From contig OY783203.1 of the NCBI GenBank assembly GCA_963678705.1, positions 45,694,347-45,758,346 on the forward strand: a DNA stretch of 64,000 nt. Direction: 5' to 3'. Source of the stretch: Panorpa germanica (taxonomy: Eukaryota; Arthropoda; Insecta; Mecoptera; Panorpidae). A model generated the notes under the pieces. It did not search any database. It had not been told where the DNA came from and saw only the letters and a list, made by a program, of their open reading frames with translations. Below, piece after piece: positions 12,128 through 26,945 of this stretch. The translations under genes and the position numbers were made by a program. How positions within the stretch are numbered: position 1 is the first letter of the stretch; every line of letters starts with the position of its first letter.

Positions 12128-13158
12128 TATATTTTTTTATTAGGAGTATATATTTTAATTTGTGTTGTGGTTTTATAATCTATGCTTTATTTTCAATGCA
12201 ACATTTTGATTTTTTTGATATATTTATTTAATTAAATATCGTTCAGACATATATCCCACTGTTATTTCAACCGGTCTGTGATTATAATCTACACTGGCCG
12301 AAGCACGGCCCGCGGACTGCATATCAGTTTCTTTATTTCACGCTATTACTGTACAGGTATTCCTTCTTTTCAGCTTAGAGGGCAATATCATAATCATAAA
12401 AACGGATCAGCCATAAACTTTCAAAAATTTTCATTTTTGTGCATTTCTCGATATAGTATAGTATAATCAAACATTAAGATGAGAATCTTAACTTGAGTCG
12501 GGAAATGTAAATGAAGAGACATTTTAAAGAAGACACCCCTGGCTCCTGATTAAGATGACCCTGTACAGCTATGGTCCGTCAAATATTTACTTCATTGTAA
12601 CGCGTATAGAACAAGTTTTCGTAATAATTTTTCTGTGAATTTTATTCACATTAAATAGTGGGAAAATTCATCAAAATTTTTTCTTGTATTACAGTAACAA
12701 AAAGCCAATTATGTTTAAGTAGAATTCAAGTTAAAATAAATTAAAGGTGTGTTTTACATTTGAGTAAATATAAAAATAATTTATTAAAATAATAAACACA
12801 CTACCTAATGTTATTATATTGTGAATACCATCTAATACTTTTTATACTTAAAAAAACTTAACCAAACAATTCAAAATATTTATATAATAAAATAATAATA
12901 AAACTTACAGAATTTTATGAATGAAGTTGATAAATTTTAATATTATTTTTGACTATTTATTAAATGATATAAGATTTTTTTTTAGAAGGTTAACTTCTGT
13001 TAATTAATTTTATTAATAAATTAAATAAACTGGTGTTGATAATTAGTAATTAAACTCATTGTCAAAGATCGTACTACTACAGAAATGTTGAAGTATTATT
13101 GTTGGTCTGTAAAGAATTCTCTACGTGATCTGTATGTGTGTACTCGTCGTACTGAACA

Positions 13159-13295
13159 CAGGGGCGCATTTAGAACTGAATATACTAAGTCCGTCTTTCC
13201 TAGACGGTGTCTCGATGTACTATAAGCACTAATAACAAGTTATCATTGGAAAGCGTATATGGGGCCCCTGTTCTTGGGCCTCTAAGCCGCCACTG
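13159..13295. mobile_element. Short hAT-like MITE
   Basis: The left end CAGGGGCGCATTTAG and the complement of the right end CAGTGGCGGCTTAG form imperfect terminal inverted repeats of the CAGnGGCG type common in hAT elements. Length 137 bp. An 8-bp target duplication is not clear (left ACTGAACA, right TACCATTA), so this is an old or truncated copy. Confidence 0.45.
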
Positions 13296-16174
13296 TACCA
13301 TTATTAATTACGTTTGAATATGTATTTGTACTTTGAGAACCCGTGTAAGCGTCTCGTCACTGCACTGTTTAACGGAGTCACTTCTTTGGAGTAACGTTGT
13401 CATAAATAAGTATTTGTGTTTCTTTAACATTAAACTTTAAAAACGTATAAATGAAAAGAAGAAGACTCCTTTTCACTTCTTTGACCTCGTGTATTATGAT
13501 TTTACATTTAAATAAAAGCCATAAAGTTAAGAAACATGTTCAAGAAGAACTTGCGTTCAGTTTTATTACTAAAATATAGTCGGACTCAGACTCGGACTCG
13601 AATAGCACACGATACGAATACGACTTATATTGTGTGATACTAATATTTACGTTATTGTATTATTATGTTCTTGACACTGACATACATCACTCGAATTACG
13701 CGGTATTTCTTTAACGCGGTTCTACTTAAGCGGAGTTTAGTAAATTGTAGGTTTGTTTTGAGACTTTTTATTTACTAGTTTTAAATACTCTTTTTCATAA
13801 CATATTGACAGATTATAGTAATTGTACAAATAGAGAAATATTTACAAGTACTTATTTAAATTCTATTGCAACAAGGTAATTGCATACTTATATATTTAAT
13901 AACCTTTTAACATTCGTCATTCGATTATATTAATCCTGGAACAAAGCGCAATGCACTGTAATGTTATTTTCGTGTTAGATTTCAGCTGAAAATATTTTTT
14001 AGTTTTAATCAATACGTACAAATATTTTAAAGTTTGTTATAGAAATATTGTACTAAATAAATATCAATATCTCATATTCCAAGATATCATATGATGTAAG
14101 AAAATAACTGCAGACTGCAGACGTGCAGGAGCTAGTCAAAATGAATTTTGCTTTATGCATTGAATCTGCATAAAAATATGACACGAGTAATATGATCAAT
14201 ATCATACCTAACCTATAAATTAAACATTTTTAATTATTAAAAATTTATAAATAAATTTATATATTTAAACAGTAAATTGCATAACGTCAAGCAGTAACAG
14301 TTGTTAATCAGATCAGTTCATACGCACATACTCGTACGAATATTACAGCGTTCATATAACACGAATAAATTCGTTTTTCTATTAACAACTACTGCAAAGT
14401 AACTCAGTAACAGGAATTTCAAAGCATTTTACAAAAAGTAAACCAACAGTCTGATATCTTACAAGTATGAATTGTTTTATATAAATTTAATATAAAAGCT
14501 AAGAAAGTGAAACATCAATTTATATTTTATATTCGTTAAATCTTTTCATTCGCAAAAAGCAATCAGAGAAACCGGAAAAGGTATTATTTTATCTCAAATA
14601 TAAATCAATTAACTTCAGAATATTGTTACAGTGGTTTCAAATACTTCGTGCATTTAGTACACTATCGGTTTAATTGAAATAAAGTTAAAGAAACGAATAT
14701 TTTCATGTGTAGTTTTATGATATTAAAAGAAACGTTCGTATTTCATATGTCACAAGAATACGAATGTATCTCAAATGGTTTAGTGTTTATTAACACAAGT
14801 CGAATGTATAATGTGTAACGTGTAATGTGTTTGGAACATTAAAACGAGACGATCGGATCGACCCATCGAGCGACATTTCCGTCAGTATAGTGAGATTTTT
14901 ATATTTTTAATACATGATTTAAATGTGAAATATTGATGACATAAAAATGTAGCATAAAATTATTTTTATTTGCTTTTCAAATTTAATTAATGTTATATAC
15001 TTTAATAAATATATTAAAGTAGAAAATAAACCTGCAAAAATAGCATTAAAACGGTTTTAAAATAAGCTTGTTTATTTAACTTACACTGAACATCCATTAA
15101 ACTTCATTGGCGCAGAGTTTAACGCTTCTAACATGTCCCCAATCTTATGGTACATATAGTCGTACATCTTGTAATTAACTTTCTTAATGTTTCATATAGC
15201 CATGACTAGTACTACTGCCTGCTTGATGCATTATACTGTAAATTAAGAACACCAAATTACTCGGCAGTTAACAGCTTTTGTCTATTCTTAATGTGGATTA
15301 TAAAGACAATTAACTTCTCTATCCTGTTTAGTGTTAATTCTGAGTAATTCCTGACTACTGACAGACTATTGAACGGTCAGGTCGAGTCGGTCCACTTTCG
15401 CTAACTACCATCAAGTCTTCTATCAATAAGCATTACTTAAATAATTTCATTATTAACAATACTTGCATATTAAGTTTGTTTTTTAAATATGGTTCTATTC
15501 TGCCGACATTATATACTCGTACATATACATGAAAATCTAAACAACATGAAATATTATATTTCATTTGCATTTAATGAATTGTGTTTTCGAGATTGTTGTT
15601 AACATTTTAATTTCATTATAAGAATGATAAAAATTAGAACGGAAATAAACACGATAAATAAGTTAATATTGTTACTAATGATAGTAGCAGACCCACAGGA
15701 AGTTAACAGTGCAGCATTTGGTCCATTTAAGCATTATGTTGAGACTGTTATCCCAGAAATCATAAACGTTCATAATATGAATATCAGCCTGCGTCGTGTC
15801 TGGCCGTCGCCTGTCGTCCATCGGCCGCCGGGCGTCAATGTTTTACTGAATATGCTGAAATGTATGTACTCGTATGTATAATTAAAAAGACCCAAAGAGA
15901 TTTTATTTCTGGTTTCGGTTTAGACTGAATAGTTTGGTTCCTAAAGCACAACTATCATGATTAATTTGCGACCCTGAACATTTTGACAGTGAAACAAAAA
16001 TGAACGTTGCTGTTATGAATGAAATCATTTTTCAAACGAACTGTCGGGTAGCAGTCAAACTTGTTTTGTGATCCCGCTATTCTGAAACAATTCACACATA
16101 TTTTGATGGTATCGAAAGCCACCTTTTTTAATGTTCTTCTATGAGTGTTTTATTGGTGTTTTCGAGTTTTCTAA

Positions 16175-17566
<1,392 letters not shown>

Positions 17567-17813
17567 GTGTTTAGTGAACTATGGTGTATGTGTGTGTGTA
17601 AAGGACAAGAACCTGGTGCTATTGCATTGCTGTGATTACGTGGAAGCTAAACTCTCGTTGTGAAATACGGGCACGTAAATGTAAGCCCGGAATCGGAAGA
17701 CATTTCGCTATCGAATTAGAGTGTATGATGAGTTCCGATAAGTGTACCACGAGTCTGATTGCAAGAAGGGTAATTGTAACTAATAAATAGACATGATGAA
17801 TTGTTTAATTTTA

Positions 17814-17819
17814 AATAAA
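17814..17819 (+). terminator. sr: Proximal poly(A) signal AATAAA
   Basis: AATAAA with a GT-rich stretch (TGTCCGTGTTTTATG) starting about 10 bases downstream, about 250 bases after the stop. A second AATAAA lies at 17782-17787. Confidence 0.45.
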
Positions 17820-18498
17820 ACATGCTGTCCGTGTTTTATGCTGCCATAATTAAGATTAACAGACGCCTTCAGAGAACGACCTCGGCCTCCTGGAGGCTGA
17901 AGCTTCAGCAGACGTCTTCTTTATTGATTCTCATTATTTTAAGACGCAATTCATTGTAAAAGGTAACGCAATTTGGTTTCTCGATAATTATCGATTTGTT
18001 GCATTCTGCAGCACGTCGCAAATCAATAATCTATGCGACGGCACAGCATTCTGATCGCGATCTCACTTTTAACCCAGTCCTGTCGCGGAGCCCACTTGCG
18101 TTACATTCATTGATATGCGCCGCTTAGTTCTTTAACGCTGGCATAACTAGAGTAAAGATTTAACAAAATGGCTTTAATTACTAAATAATTATAAAGAACA
18201 AGTCTAAATAGAATTTTACGTGTTGCCAAATAACATAATTTTAACTACTTTACGAAACATTCCAAATCGTAGATTTTTTACAACTTGTTGGCTATATATT
18301 GGTATTTTATTATTAAAAATATTGTTGAAGTTGACATGTCGCATTCAAGTGCACATGTAAAAATATGGACAGGACACTAAAACTAAGAATGATTCAATTA
18401 TGCCGGGAAATTGCCTTAACTTAAGTGTCTTTAGCACGTCTTATTGGATAACATTGCATTATGTTCTCGATTCTCAAACCAAGTCAAGTCGCCTAGAG

Positions 18499-18750
18499 TT
18501 ACCAAAACGAATAGCGTAATGTGCTGATCTCACTCCGCATTCCTTCACCGTCCTTCACCGTCCTCCTCATCCTCAACTCCCCTGGGTCAAAGCCCATCCT
18601 AATGCACCCATTGTTTCCTGGACTTCTCGAACCATCAACAGTAGTGTCCGTCTCCCGCTCAACAGATAGAGGATCATGATGTATCTGAATCTTCTGCTTG
18701 CAAGAAGCTGACAAAGCTCCTTCAGAAGATGAATCACATGAGTTCGTTTA
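18499..18750 (-). other. Unassigned open frame, possible pseudogene or TE fragment
   Basis: On the minus strand 82 codons are open between TAA at 18748-18750 and TAA at 18499-18501. The peptide is Ser/Glu/Arg-rich (begins TNSCDSSSEGALSASCKQK, ends STLRYSFW) and the local GC is higher than around it. There is no early ATG and I recognise no family. It lies inside the predicted Egr 3' UTR on the opposite strand. It may be a decayed transposon ORF1 or chance. Confidence 0.25.
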
Positions 18751-19127
18751 ATTGTCATTTTATTATTCTTGAGCGAAACCGTTCTACTATTACATTTGAT
18801 ATAATGGAAGGGTTGCGCACAGAAAGCCAATGTGAGATATAAAACTTGATATAAAGAAGCCTTCTATTACGAATAAAATTAATGACTAATACTGTTCTGT
18901 GGATGCTTGCCACACAAAAATAAGCGTACAAATATATTTTCGGCCTAAGAGCCATGAAAAATAGCCAAATACTTGCACTGAGGAAACTCGCTGAAAGGCT
19001 GGACTGTCAGTGGAGGGCGAGCGAAAAATATATTATAAATAATATTGTAAATATAGTAAAAAAACAAAACGACTAAAAAACCTTTATGTGTATATAGAGT
19101 ATAAAATATCAAATTATTTAACTATTA

Positions 19128-19133
19128 AATAAA
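19128..19133 (+). terminator. sr: Distal poly(A) signal AATAAA
   Basis: AATAAA followed by a long GU-rich region (about 19140-19175, TTGTTG, GATTGTTGTATTGTGT), a textbook downstream element. It would give a 3' UTR of about 1.6 kb. Confidence 0.45.
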
Positions 19134-19227
19134 TATAATATTGTTGACTATCCCGATTGTTGTATTGTGTACCCTGATTTCCCAAAATAATTCTGAGAAA
19201 TGTTCAATGTATTATGTTGTGACCACG

Positions 19228-19312
19228 CGAAATGCAGTTGATTCTGAGGCTAACAATGACCATTTCATTGACCAAGACTAATTGAAGATTGCCCAGATTA
19301 AACTGCATTTCG
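19228..19312. other. Perfect 12-bp inverted repeat, pre-miRNA-sized hairpin
   Basis: CGAAATGCAGTT at 19228-19239 and its exact complement AACTGCATTTCG at 19301-19312 bound an 85-base unit. Weaker pairing continues inward for several bases. The size and stem position suit a small hairpin RNA, a tiny MITE or a chance palindrome. No known miRNA was recognised. Confidence 0.3.
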
Positions 19313-20372
19313 AGTTTATGTGTGAAGTAATATATGTCCAAGACTTCGCCATGTTGAGCCTAATATTTACACAAAAATCAAAGTATTTTTGATAACAAAA
19401 AACATAATTTATAGTGATTTGTTTTGGCGCCAATAGCGATTTATTTTGTTTTAGTCTAAATGCACAAAGGCAAACAAATATAGCTTTTTCTATAATGTAG
19501 ACTTTGAACTATTTTGAAAGCGTTTTCTTGGGACTAGATACAGTGATTCGTTAGAACTCAGTTAATCGATCCCGGCCATCTGCCGGCCGTTTGACAGACT
19601 ACAGACTACAGACACAATCTACACGAAAGGCTGTTGTATTTATTGTGATATTTGAAACATAAATTATTTAACAAAAAAGGTAACTAAATAATTGTTTTCT
19701 TGAATACGTAATTTAAAATATATGTTATTTTCCTAATACTTTATTAAAATAATAAACAGAAATATAGATATATAAATAATTGTTAAAACACAAATCTTAC
19801 TATCTGAAAAATCCATGATAGTACGAGTATATTTATTCTCATGAAGCATCGTTATTAATCGTCATAATAATATTTCTATAAATTTATTACTATCTTAAAA
19901 GTCTATTGAGTATTTAAAATTATATTAAAGAAATATCTTTCAAGTTTTTTTCTTGGTAAGTAAATTAATTAACATAATATTGGGTCGTTTTTTGTTATTG
20001 AATCGAAAGTAATATATTTTTTACATGATGAATGTAGTATTTAAAAAAAATGTTAAACGAAAATTGTATGTAAAAAAATTTAATAATAATTACAACAATA
20101 TAGTTGTCTCAATATAATTATTTGTCTTTTCTTATTATGTGATTTAAAGTCCAGCTCTCCACCTTCCAAAAATATCATTGTCATTGTCATTATCATTTTC
20201 ACAGTAATATCAAAAGCACAGAGTAGAGAACTTTGCTTGCGTCAAGTGTACAGTGGCCTATCCTGACGTTCGCTCATTGGTAATCCATACAATTACATCC
20301 ATACATTACAAGAAAGAATAGTTTCCGTCACATTACTACACCTAGTAAGCGAAAGTCAGGACTGTACAATTC

Positions 20373-20567
20373 AGTTCTATTAAAAGTCAAATAAATCCAC
20401 AGAAAACACGAAGCTACGTGAAATGTGCAACTGGTGGAATGTGTTAATCGATTTTTCAAAATACAAATATTATAATATACAACATAAGATTTTTCAATAA
20501 AAATTTCCGTTAAGTGCTTCAGATGTAACTGCAGTATTCCGAATTAGTGAATGTGAATTTGATTTAG
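20373..20567 (+). other. Candidate non-coding first exon
   Basis: TCAGTTC at 20371-20377 matches the insect initiator, and GATTTAG|GTAAGT gives a perfect splice donor at 20568. No TATA box or DPE fits. There are stops in all frames, so this could only be a leader exon. Chance occurrence of both motifs is quite possible. Confidence 0.2.
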
Positions 20568-21952
20568 GTAAGTTTCATACCAATTGTATTATCCTACAAG
20601 ATGCACCAAGAAAACATAATCATTAATACACCAGTCGCTGCAGATGTGTGAACATCCTTCGCTTCAATTATCTTCTAATCTGGATTTCAATTATAACTTA
20701 ATTCAAATCAGAAGTTAAACTTTTAAAAATTTTCCGCCTATGTTTTTGTATGTATTTGTGTGCGTTCTACTGTTTGTATAGCATAACTATACGGTGCTAG
20801 ATTGGTAGCAGCAATAGAACTGCAGATTGATAATTTTTTTTAAATTTGAAACAACATTACAGGGCAGTTTAAAAGACAATGTCTAAATCATCTTAGTGCG
20901 TGTATTATTCCTACAAAGTTAATAAGACTAATACAAATACAAATTCGTGTGATATTTAGAAAAATAAATATGTAAAATGTGTATAAACTTCTATATATAA
21001 ATCCTATAAATTAGGACACAAACTGCAATGGTTTTTAAGAAAATTCATTGACAAAACTATATTTGTGTACTACCTGATGCATACGATTGTCTGAAAAAGA
21101 ATGAAGCCCTCGAAATAGCCTTAATATCTATTAAGTACAATTTTGAATCATTAAAATATAAATTTGGTCTATATTGTTTGGCACCACTTCTGCTGATGAG
21201 GCCATGCGAGGTGTAGATTCAGTTATTTATTTCTAGTTCTAATTTCTTATTTCTAGTTCTTTATTTCTAGTGATCGTTTATTTATTATCTGCCTATTTTC
21301 GATGCTAAGTCCTATCACGGATGACTTCCTACTATGTTGGCATCTTTTTTACCGCTGCTCATTATTATGTACATATGTGCATAATCAATTTAAGGTAGTT
21401 GTATCGTGACAGTCATGCTCAAAAGTATAACTCAGCAACCTAAAATTATAATGTAGCTGAAACGTTAGTGTCAAAGAGTCTCGTTAAAAACTTTTGTGAA
21501 AGTACAGTCCCACTGTTCTCACTACATGTAAATAGTATCTACACGTACATACACATACACAGTCATTTCTTGATTTTATAAAAATTTTCAATGTTTACAA
21601 AATTTTATTTCTGTAATGGCGTGGACAATAATTTCCATTTTTTTTTATGTGATTAATAACTACTGTTTCTATAATATATTAAATTTTTATTGAATTCCTT
21701 TGAATCGTTTTTATTTTATTCGATAAAAATAACATTGAAATTACTATTTCCCATAAGAGCCTGTGTTAAAATAACAAAACTTTAATATCGTTTTTCTCAA
21801 TAATGGAGTGGTAAATTTTAATCGACCTGAGGTCAATATGTCTTATAATTAATTAAAGAGCAATTAAATGAAGTTTTATTAAAATCCTTTGAAAAGTCAT
21901 TCCACGATACAACTACCTTAAGTTGATAACAACCAAACCCAAAGAATATTAC

Positions 21953-22036
21953 TCTTATCCGGGGATCGAACTCGAAAATACAGCAGTAAGTATCAAGCAT
22001 CAATGCTCTCGTTCCGTCGTCAAACTGTGTCGTCAT
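21953..22036 (-). mobile_element. tRNA-derived SINE fragment
   Basis: On the minus strand GAGTTCGATCCCC (21960-21973) is a good B box. It is preceded by CATTGATGCTTGAT and ACTGCTGTA, which align with CATTGAGCTTGAAAT and ACTGCTGTACG in the piece at 9957. The two copies therefore share a tRNA-like head. Downstream on the minus strand the sequence becomes AT-rich and unrecognised. Confidence 0.5.
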
Positions 22037-22364
22037 AGCATATTTACAAAAAACCTATTTAATATCATTTTTGTGGAATAAACTAAATCTGAATCTTAAA
22101 TTACAGTGCGTACCAGGTCAGCAGCTTGTGTCATGTATCTTCCTACACAGATTATTCGCTTCCGATCTACTTTAATTCAGCGACGTCATGTATGGTTATT
22201 TTCACTGTTTTATTAACTCTTTTGACGTGTACTAAAATGGCTTATTTGACAGCTATTCGATTTACCGTTACCTTAATACTGGAATAACTTAAAAGGTAGC
22301 ATAGCCAAAACAACTAATACACTATTTTTTAATTACATCATTTCTTAAATTTGTGTATTATAAT

Positions 22365-22460
22365 CAGGGCTGTAAAGTCAAATTCGGAGTCGGAGGCAAT
22401 TTCTTGTTACAGGAGTTTGAGTATTTAAAATTGGACCGACTCCGACTTCGGCTTGAACTA
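22365..22460. mobile_element. hAT-type terminal fragment (CAGGGCTGT, AGTCGGAGTC type)
   Basis: CAGGGCTGTAAAGTC is followed by CGGAGTCGGAGG, and CCGACTCCGACTTCGG lies about 60 bases later in inverted orientation. This is the subterminal pattern of a widespread hAT class with AGTCGGAGTC repeats. The far terminal repeat was not found, so the copy is truncated or fused. Confidence 0.4.
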
Positions 22461-23689
22461 CGTACAGTGAAAAAATTAAATATTTATTATTTTACTAAAA
22501 TATTTAAATAATATGTATAAATAAAAAAATAATTAACAAATATGTGGAGTATAAAGATGATTCAAGACATTAATATTTCGTTAATATTTTAGAAATTTTT
22601 GACAATTTAATTATCCTGGTTCTTTAATGACGGGTTTAATTGTTAATATCTTCAATAATATAGAAGATATTTAAAAAAAAAACACATTTGACATCTCGAT
22701 AGTAACGATGGGATATATGGACAATTGTAAAAAGACGACTACAACCCAATATTTATAAAATGTATAGACTTAAGATTAATGTGCACTAGGTGGAATGGAA
22801 TCAGTCGCAATTTATACTAGAACTCTATTGGAACGTGAAATAAATTTAATCTGGAGAAAATTGAATCTAAGATAAATAAAACTTACAAATTCGCACTGGA
22901 TGAAATAGTATCCTAATATATAATGGTTTTTAGTAAATTATAAGTTTAGATTCATTTCAATTTTAGTTTCATAATTTATAATGAATTATAATGATTTTCT
23001 GGATTATCACAATGGCGTTAATGTCGATCCGTTTGCATAACTTATTGGTTTCACAATATTCAAACCCCTCATAGTTATATATGCATTACAAATTTAGCAG
23101 ATATTTCCTATCGCCAATATAACCAACAGTCTAATAGTAAAAAGTCAATATTTATTTGCTCGAAGATGTATATATATCACTTTGTGTTGTCATCGTGGCC
23201 AAATTGTTTAAGTCATCGATCAATACCAATATTTATTCCGTGATTGGTATATGCTAGGCTTTGACGCCATAAACCGACGAATATGGCGAAACAAATTCAG
23301 TGAACCTAGAATGTAACTTAGAATATCTAAATTACAAATGTATCGAAGATATTTCTTTGTTATCTAATGTTATCTTTTGTCGTTATCAATTCGAAAATAC
23401 TGATTAAACAATACAGATGTGCTTTAAGTAAGGGATGTTACTCTATACTGTCTACGTGGTTTACATATAGAACACTTCGAAATCAGAATTAACAGTTAAA
23501 TTAGTTAGTAAATTAGGAGATCATATAGTATACGATTAAGAGGCAAGAATTCCTGTAACAACACAATTGCCCCTGCAAAGGGCTCCTGCTTTAATGAGAA
23601 CACTAGACAAATACAAACATGAAGATGATTTTAGTCTACGGGAAGAAGAAGAAGTAGTAAAAAAAATTATCTCGATAGATAAAATAAAA

Positions 23690-23800
23690 AAGGAGGAGTG
23701 AATGAAAGATTGGAGAAAGATGGAGAAGTAGGAAACAAATGAAGGTGAAAAGCAAAAAAGTAAGGAGAAGGAGAAGAAGAGAGGGAAAGTGCGTTGTGTA
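23690..23800 (+). other. Purine-rich tract
   Basis: Strong A/G bias on the + strand, like the LINE-derived tracts at 44.5, 46 and 47.5 kb. It may be a fourth, more decayed LINE fragment, but I could not read a recognisable peptide. The 107-codon minus-strand open stretch over it is an effect of this bias. Confidence 0.3.
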
Positions 23801-25020
23801 AAACAGGTAGAGTGTAATAAAGTTAATGAATGTAACAAAATTATAAAAGATGTATTCAAAAATAAGAGGGCTTTATTATTTTTAAAATACCCGCACTACT
23901 TACAATCTTGTATTTTAGAAAAATTTATTGGAATAATTTCTAGATACACCGCCAATTATTCGCCATAACATTTTAAGACAGACAAGTACAGAAATCTATT
24001 CAAATATCAATAACAAACTAAAAGTCACAGATCCTTGATAAAACACAAAATTAAATATTCATTGTGGGTTGAATTACAATTATTGAATGAGCTCTAGATA
24101 GCAATGACACGTTTAATGCAAGTGCCACGTTCAACTCAACATCATAAACACATTGTACATATGAGTAAGTGGAGGAACTCACAGACCTTAAGCACGAGCA
24201 CATTTTACGCTTGCACAAGTATAAGATCTACTTAAGACAGCTTTTACTCAGATTTTAATTAAGTTAAAATACATTCAGATAATACACATACTGGTATATT
24301 ACATTCTCATAAAATACTAACGTTTTAGGTGTTTGTAAACTTTATTAAAAGACACTAGAAACAAACTTTTAAAACGATCTTTTGAAGTAGATTTTTGTTA
24401 ATTCAATTTCTGCTTTTTAACTATACCGACGATTTGTGTTAGCTCCATTACGGTCACGGAAGCACTATGTGGTACTAAGTCAAAATTAAGTGGGTGTTGT
24501 AAGTTAAAAAGTTGTTGAGCTACTAAGTTGCATCTTTAGAAAATTAGGAAAGTGTGTGGTTCATCTATTTCAAACTCCTCGTAGAAATTCGGAGCTGCAG
24601 CGCTTCGAACAGTGAGTAACCACGTTTATCAAGTTGGTCCTCTACGACTTTCGGATCAAATGCTCAGAAAGGTTGTTTCAACCAAAATAGTAATAAGAAG
24701 AATACGAAAAACTTCTTTAATTTTTTAAATACAGAAAGAAAATTACGGTCTAAAACTGTGTACAACTCATAACGAAAAGCATAAAAAAAATATTTTGTCT
24801 GTAGATCATAGTCTGGTTCATTTTTTATGTTACTCACCCAGATATAACCTTTTTCTATATCAACAAACTTTAAGATTTTCCAAAGATTAAGCTGTAAAAT
24901 AGTGATTATTTTTCAAAAACCAATAAAATGCACAAAACGTTACCTATTAGGTAACATTGTTTACGTAACATAGAACTGTTATGTTAGATAAAGTTTAAGT
25001 AATCCTTACTATGTCTAGCG

Positions 25021-25071
25021 AATATATATACACACACACACAGGTATATATATATATATATATATATATAT
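25021..25071. repeat. Compound microsatellite (TA)n(CA)n(TA)n
   Basis: A TA run, a CA run and a longer TA run in succession. A second TATATA cluster lies at about 25170-25190. Confidence 0.9.
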
Positions 25072-26360
25072 TGGGCGTGCTTATAATATACAAAAAACAA
25101 TAAATATTTTTAAATAAAATCTTTTTTATTTACTTAAAATAAAAAATTAATGAATTTAGTATGTTTGGTATATATATAGGAGTATATATATAAACAGTTT
25201 TTAGTATTACAAAAAAATATGAATGTTACATCAAATAAAACAGATTGAATTACTCTTGTACCTGGCTCCGCCTACATTTATTTTTCTTTTATCTTTTAAA
25301 GAAGTTATGCCCACCTTATTAGGTTTGCTATATGGCAAATCTCTACGTAACAGTTTATTGTACATAAGTATATTAGCACACATTCACAGTATACATATAT
25401 ATGTTAATATTTATTGATGTATACAACTTGATTAAATAATATTATTTGCAAATATGAATACAAATGTATGTGTAGTAAGTTCCTTATGTATATGTACAGT
25501 CGACCAGGTGTAATCCCGCATTAATTTATTATGCTCGTATATATATAAATAACATTTAATATATATCATATAGTATAATTAGCTTTACAAGTTTGAGACT
25601 TGCTAGAGAAGCGTACCTTCACAAAATTAAAGAGGTCAAAAAAGTAAATTTATTTTTAGTTATTCAATATTGAGCGCCGAGTTGTGGCAGCTACCAATTA
25701 AGAAAATTACAATATATTTTTCGAAATAGTAATTTTGTTTTTATAGGTAATATTGTTAGATTGTTCTAATTCTTATTTATGAAATATCCAGTGAATGTGG
25801 ATGCCCTGAAAAAGTAGACCATAGCATAAGCGATTGTTTGTTGATTATTGCTTCAAAATTTCACAGTTAATACTAAATATTTGTTAGGTTCATTATTGAA
25901 TTATTTTATATTTTTTTTAAATTCAGAAATGGATTATTAAATAAAAATAATTATTTTTCAAATATGCTCGTTCAAACTATATTTTGAACAAATTGAATCA
26001 AATTCAGCTCAAATATAAAACTGTGTTAGTGTGTATCAATCAATTAAAATCAATCAATGAGTTACTTAACCTATGGTACAATTAGTGACAGTCTGAGAGA
26101 TTCCGGGCCCTGGACCGCACCACTTACAACAATGGGCTTGTGAACACATTTTTTAGGTGTTGTTTTTTTAAACTTTTGATTGAAATATAGGTTAATAAAA
26201 AAAAAATTTAAAAAAAGTTTATTTATTGAAATATCCAATAATTGTCCTTTTACCCGTGACGCTAGGTTTGTCAACCACTAAATCTGCGTTTTACAAATGT
26301 CCTTTAAAAATGCATAGTTGCTCCGAATGAATGAATGAACAAACGCAGCGCCAAACGCGA

Positions 26361-26397
26361 GTTAACCTGAGTCCCTGCAGTTAACCTGGTGGCTGCA
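26361..26397. repeat. Two-copy GC-rich tandem repeat in an unidentified GC-rich patch
   Basis: GTTAACCTGAGTCCCTGCA (26361-26379) is followed by GTTAACCTGGTGGCTGCA (26380-26397). They sit in an unusually GC-rich patch (about 26340-26480) amid AT-rich DNA. The patch resembles no family I can name; a SINE or a structured-RNA pseudogene is possible. Confidence 0.4.
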
Positions 26398-26887
26398 GCA
26401 GAGGATTTGCATCAGGTGGGGCACCCAGGCTATGAGGCACACCTTCACATGAGACTGGCTTGGCGCCTTTTACTACCACGCACATTTTGTTGTTTATTGA
26501 TAGTTTTTGTCAGAAATATTGTCATAGACGACTTTGAATCAATTTCAATCAGATTTCAATGAGTGTTGACAGTTTGAATTATATTTTGGAATATTCTTTT
26601 TTAATTTATGATTGTTTTTTATCCAAAACTTTAAAATTATATGTGTGTATTATACTTATACTAATTAAAGTGGGTATCACAGAAGTTATTTTTTAATTTA
26701 AATGAGTTTCTGCAAATTTATATATTTCTTTTAATGATGGTGATGAAGAACTTAATGGATTTAATGGAGTGATGAAAGACTTAAGTTCTGGATCCAAAAA
26801 CCTTTTTTCGACATATATAGGCCGTTCGTGCTAGAACTACTGAAATACTGTAGTCTGTAGTAGAAATACTGTATTTTGAATGTTGAA

Positions 26888-26945
26888 CTCTGGGAATCGA
26901 ACCCAGTCATTATGCATGAAAGATTATAACAATATATGTCTCTGT
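26888..26945 (-). mobile_element. tRNA T-arm-like fragment, likely SINE
   Basis: On the minus strand positions 26906-26890 read CTGGG, TTCGATT, CCCAG, a perfect 5-bp T stem with a canonical 7-base loop and a B box. The upstream half does not fold into a tRNA, so this is a tRNA-related SINE or pseudogene piece, not a working tRNA. Confidence 0.45.

Larger units (their letters stand above)
17567..19150 (+). other. sr: Predicted Egr 3' UTR
   Basis: No coding continues after the stop at 17564-17566. The region holds two plausible poly(A) signals (listed separately) and a Pumilio-type element TGTAAATA at 19046-19053. A perfect 14-bp palindrome TCGATAATTATCGA lies around 17981-17994. The extent is inferred from the distal AATAAA. 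If the proximal signal is used the UTR is only about 270 bases. Confidence 0.45.

Noticed and set aside
15624-15881. 85-codon ATG frame near the end of the Egr intron
   Set aside because: AT-rich random-looking peptide with no good splice donor at its end, and no reason to join the zinc-finger exon.
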